8,371 nt of DNA from Oscillospiraceae bacterium (GTDB lineage Bacteria > Bacillota > Clostridia > Oscillospirales > Ruminococcaceae), in NCBI GenBank assembly GCA_003516865.1, contig DPBR01000005.1:1-8371 (forward strand), given 5' to 3'. The position numbers were made by a program, and so were the translations under genes. Numbering within the stretch: the first letter of the stretch is position 1; each line of letters starts with the position of its first letter. Under the pieces are notes generated by a model, which saw only the letters and a list, made by a program, of their open reading frames with translations, did not search any database and was not told where the DNA came from. Shown here in pieces: positions 1 through 5,510 of this stretch.

Positions 1-1
1 C

Positions 2-196
2 GAAATAACGCGCAATATTCTCAAAGGCGAGCAGGGTCACAAGCGCAACGCGGTACTGCTGAACGCGGGCGCGGCGCTGTTTATCGGCGGAAAAGCGGAA
101 ACGATGAAAGACGGCGTAAAGCTCGCGGCTGATATTATCGATTCCGGAAAAGCGCTCGAAACGCTTGAAAAGTTCATAAAAGTAAGCAATTCATAA
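2..196 (+). CDS. trpD: Anthranilate phosphoribosyltransferase, C-terminal fragment (5' end outside window)
   Basis: This is the last 64 codons of a gene that enters from the left edge. The reading frame starting at base 2 gives EITRNILKGEQGHKRNAVLL, then NAGAALFIGGKAETMKDGVK and LAADIIDSGKALETLEKFIK, ending in TAA. This matches the conserved C-terminal region of TrpD, in particular the 'RNAVLLNAGAALxIxGKAxxxxxGVxLAxxxIDSGKALExLE' pattern. The family enzyme joins anthranilate and PRPP to phosphoribosyl-anthranilate in tryptophan synthesis, in the cytoplasm; full-length proteins are about 340 residues, so roughly four fifths of the gene lies outside. It converges on azlCD. Only the truncation at the window edge is unusual; the frame itself is intact. 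Confidence 0.9.
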   Translation, partial: EITRNILKGEQGHKRNAVLLNAGAALFIGGKAETMKDGVKLAADIIDSGKALETLEKFIKVSNS

Positions 197-226
197 AAAA
201 TCGCGCTCCCTTTTTTCGGGGAGCGC
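195..226 (-). terminator. Intrinsic terminator of azlCD, possibly also used by trpD
   Basis: GCGCTCCC (203-210) pairs perfectly with GGGAGCGC (219-226) around an 8-nt loop. Read on the minus strand, the 8-bp GC-rich stem is followed after two bases by six T residues (plus-strand A195-A200), a classic intrinsic terminator about 34 nt past the azlD stop. On the plus strand the stem is followed only by ATTGCTT, so termination of trpD here would be weaker. Confidence 0.8.
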
Positions 227-259
227 ATTGCTTATCAAAAAACAAGAGCAGAATTTAAA

Positions 260-592
260 TTACTGAATTAGCCCGCAGAGCCGCATTACAAGCTCCGTCA
301 GCGCTACTCCCGCGCAGGCGCAAGCGGCAACCGTGAGCAGTCCCCTCTCGAAAAAAGCGAGAACACACGCGACTATTACGCCCGCCGCGGCGCTTATTAT
401 GTAATTTCCGCTGTAAAATACCGCGGGAATCGTCATCGCGCTGAGAACCGCATACGGGACGTAATAGAGAAAATCAAGCAGAAATCTCGACTTTATTTTC
501 TTCCTGAAAGCGGCAAGCGGAATCATTCTCAGAAGATACGTCACGAGCGCCATAACGGCAACGTTCAGGTAAAGATAAGTCGCGTCGTTCAT
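260..592 (-). CDS. azlD: AzlD family branched-chain amino acid transporter, small subunit
   Basis: A 110-residue hydrophobic protein of typical AzlD length. It begins MNDATYLYLNVAVMALVTYL and carries the family pattern 'TYLLRMIPL' near residues 18-26 and 'LLDFLYYVPYAVLSAMTIPAVF' near 38-59, with about four predicted membrane segments. AzlD is the small partner of AzlC; in Bacillus the pair exports branched-chain amino acids and confers resistance to azaleucine. The start ATG overlaps the azlC stop by four bases (ATGA), so translation is probably coupled. It is the last gene of its operon and is followed by a terminator hairpin. Family assignment is firm; the exact substrate is inferred from the family. 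Confidence 0.88.
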   Translation of the reverse strand: MNDATYLYLNVAVMALVTYLLRMIPLAAFRKKIKSRFLLDFLYYVPYAVLSAMTIPAVFYSGNYIISAAAGVIVACVLAFFERGLLTVAACACAGVALTELVMRLCGLIQ

Positions 593-1332
593 TGTTCGGC
601 AGCCTCCTCGGATTCGTTTTTGCGCGGGAACAGAAGCGCTCCGAGCGCCGCCGCAATAACGGTGCAGATGATTACGGCGATACCCGACGAAATTCCGCTG
701 AAAACGGGAATGTAGTAAATCAGGCAGCTAAGCGCCGCCGCGGTTATCGCGGTAAATAAAACTCCGCGGCTCTTTTTCGCGGGCGGAATGACGATTGCGA
801 TAAACATACCGTAAATGGCGATTCCAAGCGCCGATTTAATCGCTTCGGGAAGCACTTCTCCGAGAAAAGCGCCCGCAGCCGTTCCCGCCGCCCAGAATAT
901 GTAAGGAAGCGTAATCAGCCCGTACATATATTTCTTGTCAATCTCGCCCTCTTTTCCGGAAGCCACGGCGAAAATCTCGTCCGTAACGCCGAATGCGGAG
1001 ATTATTCTATGCAAAACGGAATATTTTGCGTTGAGCTTCTGCGACAGAGAAAGGCTCATAAGCGCGTATCGAAGATTGATAATAAGCTGAGCCATCGCCA
1101 TTTCAAGAAAACTTCCGCCTGCGGCGAGTATCGTAACGCCCGCAAGCTGCCCCGCGGAAGTGAGATTTGTCATTGAAATAAGCACGGCGACAAGCGGCGG
1201 AAGTCCCATTCCGACCGCCGTTATTCCAAACGCAAACGACACGGAAAAGTAGCCCAGAGCAATCGGCAATCCGTCCCTGAAGCCCTGAGAATACTTATCG
1301 GCGCAGCCCGAAAAAGTCTTTTTTTCTTTCAT
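589..1332 (-). CDS. azlC: AzlC family branched-chain amino acid export permease
   Basis: A 247-residue integral membrane protein. Family hallmarks are 'GFRDGLPIALGYFSVSFAFGI' near the N-terminus, 'TSAGQLAGV' around residues 75-83 and 'INLRYALMSLSLS' around 100-112, matching the conserved Gly-rich and NLR motifs of AzlC; several hydrophobic helices follow and the C-terminus is charged (KNESEEAAEQ). With AzlD it forms a branched-chain amino acid exporter in the cytoplasmic membrane. Start choice: the open frame reaches an ATG at 1377, but that ATG lies inside the -10 box of the promoter at 1373-1401 and would precede the expected transcript start. ATG 1332 (MKEKKTFSG) has AGGGG (complement of 1342-1346) nine bases upstream and is preferred. 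It overlaps azlD by four bases. Confidence 0.88.
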   Translation of the reverse strand: MKEKKTFSGCADKYSQGFRDGLPIALGYFSVSFAFGITAVGMGLPPLVAVLISMTNLTSAGQLAGVTILAAGGSFLEMAMAQLIINLRYALMSLSLSQKLNAKYSVLHRIISAFGVTDEIFAVASGKEGEIDKKYMYGLITLPYIFWAAGTAAGAFLGEVLPEAIKSALGIAIYGMFIAIVIPPAKKSRGVLFTAITAAALSCLIYYIPVFSGISSGIAVIICTVIAAALGALLFPRKNESEEAAEQ

Positions 1333-1372
1333 TTTCTCAATCCCCTGCAATAAAATACGAGATACATTATAC

Positions 1373-1401
1373 ATCATACATCAATTTGTGTTTTTTGTCA
1401 A
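1373..1401 (-). promoter_or_regulatory. Sigma-A promoter of azlCD
   Basis: On the minus strand, TTGACA (complement of 1396-1401) and TATGAT (complement of 1373-1378) are separated by exactly 17 bp. The predicted transcript starts near 1366, giving a leader of about 34 nt before the preferred azlC start at 1332. Three direct copies of ATACAT (plus-strand 1362-1367, 1369-1374, 1376-1381) with a 7-bp period overlap the -10 region and start site and could be a regulator site or chance. Confidence 0.8.
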
Positions 1402-1520
1402 TAGGAAATATAATATAAGGTCACATCTAAAAACAATTCGCTTAAGCGCTTCTCGACAGGGTTAAGGAGCTTCATAAAAAACTTTCTCACAAGGACGAAA
1501 GTAATTTGCGGGATAACCTC

Positions 1521-1549
1521 TTGACAAAATACGATAAAAGTTGTATAAT
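1521..1549 (+). promoter_or_regulatory. Perfect-consensus sigma-A promoter of the TM1266/ABC operon
   Basis: TTGACA (1521-1526) and TATAAT (1544-1549) match both consensus hexamers exactly with a 17-bp spacer. The predicted start site is near 1556, so the transcript has an untranslated leader of about 190 nt before the ATG at 1747. Such a strong promoter ahead of an intrinsic terminator suggests that the real control is after initiation. Confidence 0.88.
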
Positions 1550-1555
1550 ATTATG

Positions 1556-1733
1556 CGTGATTGGGATTGCTCCCGCCGAACCGGAGATTTATTCAAAGGA
1601 ACGCCTTCACGAAACGCTGACGGTGAAATTACATTGAGCCGAAAGACAACGCTTTTGCTGCGAATGAATTATTGTCATTTTTAAGGATTGTTTCAGCATA
1701 ACTGCGCGTCTTTCACGGACGCGCTTTATTTTT
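1556..1733 (+). promoter_or_regulatory. Structured leader RNA, candidate riboswitch/attenuator of unrecognised class
   Basis: The leader between the perfect promoter and the first gene contains several possible helices: CGTGA (1556-1560) with TCACG (1607-1611), a GGGA/TCCC hairpin (1563-1574), TTCAC (1606-1610) with GTGAA (1624-1628), and GACAA (1645-1649) with TTGTC (1672-1676). Its 3' end is an intrinsic terminator (1704-1733). AAAGAC (1642-1647) can pair with GTCTTT (1708-1713), destroying the terminator stem; flanking CCG/CGG (1639-1641 with 1716-1718) and CGC/GCG (1650-1652 with 1704-1706) can extend the alternative helix with small bulges. That is the layout of a transcription-attenuating riboswitch. 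I looked for TPP, cobalamin, FMN, SAM, THF, Moco and glycine signatures and recognised none with confidence. Structure is by eye. Confidence 0.5.
1704..1733 (+). terminator. Intrinsic terminator in the leader, just before the ribosome binding site
   Basis: GCGCGTC (1704-1710) pairs perfectly with GACGCGC (1718-1724) around a 7-nt loop and is followed by TTTATTTTT (1725-1733). It sits immediately before the GAAAGGA ribosome binding site (1734-1740) of the first gene. No upstream gene on this strand could use it as an end-of-operon terminator, which supports a role in conditional read-through. Confidence 0.75.
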
Positions 1734-1746
1734 GAAAGGAATGTCT

Positions 1747-2010
1747 ATGGAACAGGAAACCAGAGTGGCGATTATTTCGATGATAATAAGCGATGAAACA
1801 AGCGTACCCGCGGTAAACGAGCTTCTTCACAAACACGGCAGGTTCATTCGGGGAAGAATGGGTCTGCCATATCGCGAACGCGGTCTTAACATCATAAGCG
1901 TTGTTGCAGACGCGCCCGCAGATATAATCTCAGCTCTTTCGGGAAAACTCGGCAGACTTAAGGGAGTTACCTCAAAAACCGTTTTTTCAAAGGAAAATAC
2001 GGGGGTCTGA
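1747..2010 (+). CDS. TM1266-family putative iron-only hydrogenase system regulator
   Basis: An 87-residue cytoplasmic protein starting MEQETRVAIISMIISDETSV. It carries the family-defining block 'GRMGLPYRERGLNIISVVAD' near residues 36-55 and 'SALSGKLGRLKGVTSKT' near 62-78. The family (named for Thermotoga maritima TM1266, ACT-like/NikR C-terminal fold) commonly accompanies [FeFe]-hydrogenase and its HydEFG maturation genes and is called a putative regulator; its biochemical role is not settled. Start choice: in-frame TTG 1732 and ATG 1741 lie before or directly against the GAAAGGA Shine-Dalgarno (1734-1740), whereas ATG 1747 has an ideal 6-nt spacing. It is first in an operon with an ABC importer, 25 nt before the binding-protein gene. 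No hydrogenase gene is visible in the window. Confidence 0.85.
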   Translation: MEQETRVAIISMIISDETSVPAVNELLHKHGRFIRGRMGLPYRERGLNIISVVADAPADIISALSGKLGRLKGVTSKTVFSKENTGV

Positions 2011-2016
2011 CTCCCC
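2001..2016 (+). other. Small hairpin over the TM1266-gene stop codon
   Basis: GGGGG (2001-2005) can pair with TCCCC (2012-2016), four G-C pairs plus one G-T, around TCTGAC, which contains part of the TGA stop at 2008-2010. It lies five bases before the AAAGGAG Shine-Dalgarno (2022-2028) of the next gene, with no T-run. It may adjust relative expression of the first two genes, but it is short and may have no function. Confidence 0.35.
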
Positions 2017-2035
2017 GAAAGAAAGGAGATATTTT

Positions 2036-3115
2036 ATGAATATCAGAAAAAGAATAGGCGCTGCCATTATGGCGGCAATGTGCGCGATTACATTCAGCGC
2101 GTGCTCAGGAAACGGAGGAACTTCTTCTTCGTCGAGTTCCGAAAGCTCGACAAGCTCTTCTTCAAGCAAGGAAAGCACTTCGGAAAGCAGCTCTTCTTCG
2201 ACTTCGGAAAGCACTCCGGAAGCTGAACCTATGCTTCCGGAATCGATAAAGGTCGCTGCGCTTAAAGGTCCGACGGCAATGGGACTTACGAAGTTTATGG
2301 ACGATGATGAAAGGAATAATCTGCCTTATGATTTCACAATCGCAGGCGCTGCGGACGAGATTACTCCGCTTATCGCTCAGGGAAAGGTTGATTTCGCGTG
2401 CGTTCCCGCAAATCTCGGCGCCGTACTCTACAAAAAAACCGAGGGCAAAATCAGCGCTCTTGCCGTAAACACTCTCGGAGTGCTTAATATCTGTGAAAAC
2501 GGCGATACCGTAAAGAGCATTGCCGACCTCAAGGGAAAGACAATCTACTCGTCCGGAAAAGGCGCGACTCCAGAATATGCGCTCAACTTCATTCTCAAGA
2601 GCAACGGTCTTGAAAACGACGTAAACATTGAGTGGAAAAGCGAACATTCTGAGTGCCTTGCGGCGCTTCTTGCCAACGAAAACGCCGTTGCAATGCTTCC
2701 GCAGCCGTTTGTTACAACCGCTCAGATGAAAAACGAGGGAGTTCGCGTTGCAATCGACCTTAACGACGCATGGGACGACCTCAAGCTTTCCAGCACGCTT
2801 CTTACGGGAATTGTCATTGTAAGAAAGGAATTTGCCGAGAATAATCCCGACGCTGTAAAGGACTTCCTTGAACGCTATTCCGCTTCGGTTAAGTTCGTAA
2901 ACGAGAACATTGACGAGGCTTCCGAGCTTATCGGCAAGTACGATATCGTTCCCGCTGCCGTTGCAAAGAAAGCAATTCCCGAGTGCCACATAGTCTGCAT
3001 ATCCGGCGACGAGATGAAAACCAAGCTTTCGGGTTATCTTCAGGTGCTGTTTGAGCAGCTTCCCGCTTCTGTCGGCGGAGAAATGCCCGCAGACGATTTC
3101 TATTACACAAAGTAA
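2036..3115 (+). CDS. NitT/TauT (NMT1/SsuA-like) ABC transporter substrate-binding lipoprotein
   Basis: A 359-residue exported lipoprotein. Residues 1-22 form a signal peptide (MNIRKR, hydrophobic core, FSA) with a lipobox cysteine at position 23. Residues about 29-61 are an extreme Ser/Thr/Glu linker that tethers the domain to the membrane surface. The periplasmic-binding fold runs from about residue 70: 'SIKVAALKGPTAMGL' at the start, 'LIAQGKVDFACVPANLGAVL' and 'SIADLKGKTIYSSGKGATPE' in the middle, as in NMT1/THI5-like and SsuA/TauA proteins, then 'VRKEFAENNPDAVKDFL' and a C-terminal 'VGGEMPADDFYY' that I associate with clostridial members. Relatives bind nitrate, sulfonates, taurine, thiamine precursors and other small molecules; the ligand here cannot be read. 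The start is clear (AAAGGAG at 2022-2028). The permease and ATPase follow. Confidence 0.85.
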   Translation: MNIRKRIGAAIMAAMCAITFSACSGNGGTSSSSSSESSTSSSSSKESTSESSSSSTSESTPEAEPMLPESIKVAALKGPTAMGLTKFMDDDERNNLPYDFTIAGAADEITPLIAQGKVDFACVPANLGAVLYKKTEGKISALAVNTLGVLNICENGDTVKSIADLKGKTIYSSGKGATPEYALNFILKSNGLENDVNIEWKSEHSECLAALLANENAVAMLPQPFVTTAQMKNEGVRVAIDLNDAWDDLKLSSTLLTGIVIVRKEFAENNPDAVKDFLERYSASVKFVNENIDEASELIGKYDIVPAAVAKKAIPECHIVCISGDEMKTKLSGYLQVLFEQLPASVGGEMPADDFYYTK

Positions 3116-3133
3116 TTACATTCGATAAAACTC

Positions 3134-3158
3134 ATTCCCCCGCCAAACACGGGGGAAT
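3134..3158 (+). other. Intercistronic stem-loop between binding protein and permease genes
   Basis: ATTCCCCCG (3134-3142) pairs perfectly with CGGGGGAAT (3150-3158) around a 7-nt loop, a very stable 9-bp stem. There is no immediate T-run (ACGCGATTTT follows), so it is unlikely to be an efficient terminator. In ABC importer operons such stems typically protect the upstream mRNA from 3' exonucleases or cause partial termination, letting the binding protein be made in excess over the membrane parts. That role is inferred by analogy. Confidence 0.7.
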
Positions 3159-3182
3159 ACGCGATTTTGAGGAGGTGCGTTC

Positions 3183-3929
3183 GTGAAGAAGGCTCTTACA
3201 ACCATGATAAGTGTGCTGTTCTGGCTGAGCGTATGGCAAATAGTTTCCATGTGCGTCAACAGCAAAATTCTGCTTGTTTCGCCGATTGAAGCCGCTTGCA
3301 GACTTTGGGAGCTTCTTCCGTCCGCCGACTTTTGGAGCAGTATTCTCTTTTCAATGGTGCGTATAATGCTTGGATTTTTGCTCGGACTTGTTCTGGGAAC
3401 GGGACTCGCCGCTCTTTCGGGCAGATTTTCGATTGTAAGAACGCTTTTCGCGCCTTTTATTTCAGCAATGAAATCAATTCCCGTCGCTTCGTTCACGATA
3501 CTCGCGCTGTTCTGGGTAGGCTCGGAAAATCTTTCGGTGTTGGTTGCTGTGCTGATTTGCGTGCCGATTGTATGCTCAAATATGCTTGAGGGGATAGACA
3601 GCCTCAACCCGAAGCTGGACGAGATGGCGAAGGTGTTTAACGTACCCGCAGGACGGCGATTTACCGGAATTTATCTCTCGCAGCTTCTCCCCTATTTCCG
3701 CTCGGCGTCACGTCTTGCAGTCGGTTTGTCGTGGAAATCGGGCGTTGCCGCAGAGGTTATCGGTATTCCGGACGGCTCAATCGGCGAAAAGCTGTTTATG
3801 TCGAAAATTTATCTCGAAACCGCAGACTTATTTGCGTGGACTTTTGTGGTAATTCTGCTTAGTTTCTTGTGCGAAAAGCTATTTTTGCTCGCGGTAAAAC
3901 TAGTGCAAAAGCGCGTGGAAAGAATGTGA
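3183..3929 (+). CDS. NitT/TauT-type ABC transporter permease
   Basis: A 248-residue inner-membrane protein of the binding-protein-dependent transport family (BPD_transp_1; SsuC/TauC/NrtB-like), close to the usual 250 residues. It begins with a hydrophobic helix (residues about 7-25) and has about six membrane segments. The cytoplasmic EAA-type loop that contacts the ATPase is recognisable near residues 144-170 ('KLDEMAKVFNVPAGRRFTG', then 'YLSQLLPYF'), followed by the family block 'GLSWKSGVAAEVIGIPDGSIG' near 181-201. The start is GTG at 3183, with GGAGG (3171-3175) seven bases upstream; no ATG fits better. It stands four bases before the ATPase gene, so the two are likely translated together. 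Substrate unknown. Confidence 0.87.
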   Translation: MKKALTTMISVLFWLSVWQIVSMCVNSKILLVSPIEAACRLWELLPSADFWSSILFSMVRIMLGFLLGLVLGTGLAALSGRFSIVRTLFAPFISAMKSIPVASFTILALFWVGSENLSVLVAVLICVPIVCSNMLEGIDSLNPKLDEMAKVFNVPAGRRFTGIYLSQLLPYFRSASRLAVGLSWKSGVAAEVIGIPDGSIGEKLFMSKIYLETADLFAWTFVVILLSFLCEKLFLLAVKLVQKRVERM

Positions 3930-3933
3930 GGAT

Positions 3934-4500
3934 ATGATGAGGGCTGAAAAAATCTGCAAATCTTTCGGTGAAAACAAGGTTCTGAATGAATTTTCACACG
4001 ACTTTGCCGAGGGAAAAACAACCGCGATACTCGGCGCTTCGGGCTGTGGGAAAAGCACATTGCTCAACATTCTTATGGGGCTTCTTGCGCCCGACAGCGG
4101 CGAAATAATCCGCGAAAGCGACAGAATAAGCGCGGTTTTTCAGGAAAACAGGCTTTGCGAAAACCTCACTGCTTCCGCGAATATACGCCTTGTCACGGGT
4201 AAACGATTGACAAAAGCCGAAATTATCGCGGAACTTTCGGCTGTCGGTCTGGGCGATTGCTCGGAAAAAGCGGTGAAAACGCTCTCCGGAGGAATGAAGC
4301 GCAGAACGGCGCTTGTGCGTGCGCTTCTCGCGGAATATGATATTCTTTTTCTAGACGAGCCGTTCAAAGGTCTTGACAGCGATACCAAAAACACGGTTAT
4401 CGCATACGCAAAGGCTAAAATCGCGGGAAAAACCGTGGTTCTCGTTACGCACGATTTATCGGAATGTGAACAGCTTGCAGATGAAATTATCAGGCTATAA
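3934..4500 (+). CDS. NitT/TauT-type ABC transporter ATP-binding protein (short form)
   Basis: A 188-residue ABC ATPase with every core motif: Walker A GASGCGKST (34-42), Q-loop Gln 70, signature LSGGM (117-121), Walker B DILFLDEP (136-143), D-loop GLDSD (146-150) and switch His 173. It powers uptake through the permease encoded just upstream. SsuB/TauB-type ATPases usually run to about 240-260 residues; this one stops shortly after the H-loop and the 'LADEIIRL' strand, so the C-terminal extension is absent. The stop is followed at once by a strong terminator, so this looks like a natural short form rather than damage. The start is ambiguous: ATG 3934 or ATG 3937; GAGG at 3928-3931 gives better spacing (5 nt) to 3937. 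Confidence 0.88.
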   Translation: MMRAEKICKSFGENKVLNEFSHDFAEGKTTAILGASGCGKSTLLNILMGLLAPDSGEIIRESDRISAVFQENRLCENLTASANIRLVTGKRLTKAEIIAELSAVGLGDCSEKAVKTLSGGMKRRTALVRALLAEYDILFLDEPFKGLDSDTKNTVIAYAKAKIAGKTVVLVTHDLSECEQLADEIIRL

Positions 4501-4501
4501 G

Positions 4502-4540
4502 AAAACGGTCGTTCTTCAATTCAGAGAATGACCGTTTTTT
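4502..4540 (+). terminator. Strong bidirectional terminator between convergent operons
   Basis: AAAACGGTCGTTCT (4502-4515) pairs with AGAATGACCGTTTT (4525-4538) over 14 positions with one G-T wobble, around a 9-nt loop. A run of six T residues (4535-4540) ends it on the plus strand. On the minus strand the stem is followed by TTTTC, so it probably also stops the HD-GYP operon, whose stop codon is at 4546. Confidence 0.88.
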
Positions 4541-4545
4541 CGTTA

Positions 4546-5151
4546 TCATTTCGCGGTTTTATATTCAACCGTAAGCTCTTCCCAGTTATCAAGGGCGATT
4601 TTCGCAACCTTTGGGTCGTACATAAGCCCGATATTCTTCTCGATTTCACCTCGGCAAACCTCAAGCGGAAGCGCTTTTCGGTAAGCTCTGGCGGAAGCCA
4701 TAGCGTCAATCGAGTCGCAGACCGCAATTATTCTCGCGCCAATCGGGATTTCCTCGCCTTTCGCGCCGAACGGATAGCCTTTTCCGTCATAGCGCTCGTG
4801 ATGATGAAGAATAATCGCGGCAAGCCTTGTGAAATGCTCGGATTTTGAAAGGATTTCCGCGCCGATTTCAGGGTGCTTTTTCATAAGCTTCCATTCTTCA
4901 TCGTCAAGCTTTGACGGCTTCAGCAAAACCCTGTCCGGAACGCCTATTTTTCCGATATCGTGAAGATGTCCCGCAATGTGAATTTCCTGCGTTTCTTCGT
5001 GCGAAATCCCAAGTTTAACGCAAAGAAAACACGCCATATCGCTCACTCTTCTCGAATGGTCGCCCGTATATGGGTCGCGGGCGTCAAGCGCAGAGGTTAT
5101 GCACTCCACAAAATCGTGATATTCATAGTCCGTTTCACATTCACAATTCAT
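4546..5151 (-). CDS. Stand-alone HD-GYP domain protein, predicted cyclic-di-GMP phosphodiesterase
   Basis: A 201-residue soluble protein that is essentially one HD-GYP domain. Motifs in order: DHSRRVS (31-37), HD motif HLHDIGKIGVPD (62-73, His 64-Asp 65), KKHPEIG (91-97), HHHERYDGKGYP (116-127, including the GYP triplet), and CDSIDAM (145-151). These are the metal-binding and signature residues of HD-GYP enzymes, which linearise cyclic di-GMP; there is no receiver, PAS or other sensor domain. The frame opens earlier (TTG 5181), but ATG 5151 (MNCECETDYE) has TTGAGG just upstream and is the better start. It overlaps the upstream HMA gene by 11 bases, so synthesis is likely coupled to that metal-related operon. 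Activity on c-di-GMP is inferred from motifs. Confidence 0.85.
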   Translation of the reverse strand: MNCECETDYEYHDFVECITSALDARDPYTGDHSRRVSDMACFLCVKLGISHEETQEIHIAGHLHDIGKIGVPDRVLLKPSKLDDEEWKLMKKHPEIGAEILSKSEHFTRLAAIILHHHERYDGKGYPFGAKGEEIPIGARIIAVCDSIDAMASARAYRKALPLEVCRGEIEKNIGLMYDPKVAKIALDNWEELTVEYKTAK

Positions 5152-5506
5152 TTTCCTCAATCCTTTCAACAGTATATCCAAGCCCGATAATCGTACTTCT
5201 TATCGTAAAATCGGAAATCTGGTCTTTTGAATATAAAATCGCTTCTCCGCGCACGTTATCGGCATCTGCGGCAATTCCCTGCCGTAAAAACGCATTTTCA
5301 ATTCTTGCGGCGCATTTTTTGCAGGACATTCCGCCGATTTTCACCGTGTATTTATATTTACACCCGGAGATATCGGGCTTTTGAAGTTCTTCTTTTATTT
5401 CGCCTCCGCCCGCTCCGCAGCAGCCGTGAGAAACTTTCTTCATATAGCTCCTGACGGCAAAAAAGCAAGCCGCAGCCAACGCGACTATTATAATTGCGGT
5501 AATCAT
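5141..5506 (-). CDS. Membrane-anchored heavy-metal-associated (HMA) domain protein with Cys-rich linker
   Basis: A 121-residue protein in three parts. Residues 2-19 (ITAIIIVALAAACFFAVR) form one N-terminal membrane helix. Residues 20-36 are a short basic then Cys/Gly-rich segment (SYMKKVSHGCCGAGGGE) resembling the small FeoB-associated Cys-rich membrane proteins. Residues about 50-118 are an HMA fold with the metal site GMSCKKC (59-65), 'AARIENAF' after it and 'GLGYTVE' at the end, as in CopZ and P-type ATPase metal-binding domains. It probably holds a soft metal ion (Cu, Zn or similar) at the inner membrane face. The frame opens at 5536, but ATG 5506 with AGAGGTG just upstream is preferred; that leaves 4 nt after the DtxR-like gene. 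It overlaps the HD-GYP gene. Metal and partner are unknown. Confidence 0.78.
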   Translation of the reverse strand: MITAIIIVALAAACFFAVRSYMKKVSHGCCGAGGGEIKEELQKPDISGCKYKYTVKIGGMSCKKCAARIENAFLRQGIAADADNVRGEAILYSKDQISDFTIRSTIIGLGYTVERIEENEL

Positions 5507-5510
5507 ATTA

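Noticed and set aside
1333..1377. Extension of azlC to the ATG at 1377
   Set aside because: That ATG lies within the predicted -10 box and ahead of the predicted transcript start; ATG 1332 has the ribosome binding site.
1441..1452. Overlapping palindromes GCTTAAGC/AAGCGCTT in the divergent intergenic region
   Set aside because: They are only 8 bp, are not repeated elsewhere, and are not placed at a promoter element; chance is a sufficient explanation.
1620..1650. Known riboswitch: CGGTGAAATT followed by GAGCCGA recalls parts of FMN and cobalamin riboswitches
   Set aside because: The defining FMN elements and the cobalamin B12 box are missing and the gene context does not fit, so I left the class open.
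2162..2989. Minus-strand open frame of 275 codons opposite the binding-protein gene
   Set aside because: It lies entirely within a well-supported plus-strand gene, has no ribosome binding site or promoter I can see, and encodes no recognisable domain.
4528..4848. Plus-strand open frame of 106 codons after the ABC operon
   Set aside because: It begins inside the terminator and runs antisense to the HD-GYP gene, whose motifs are intact on the other strand.
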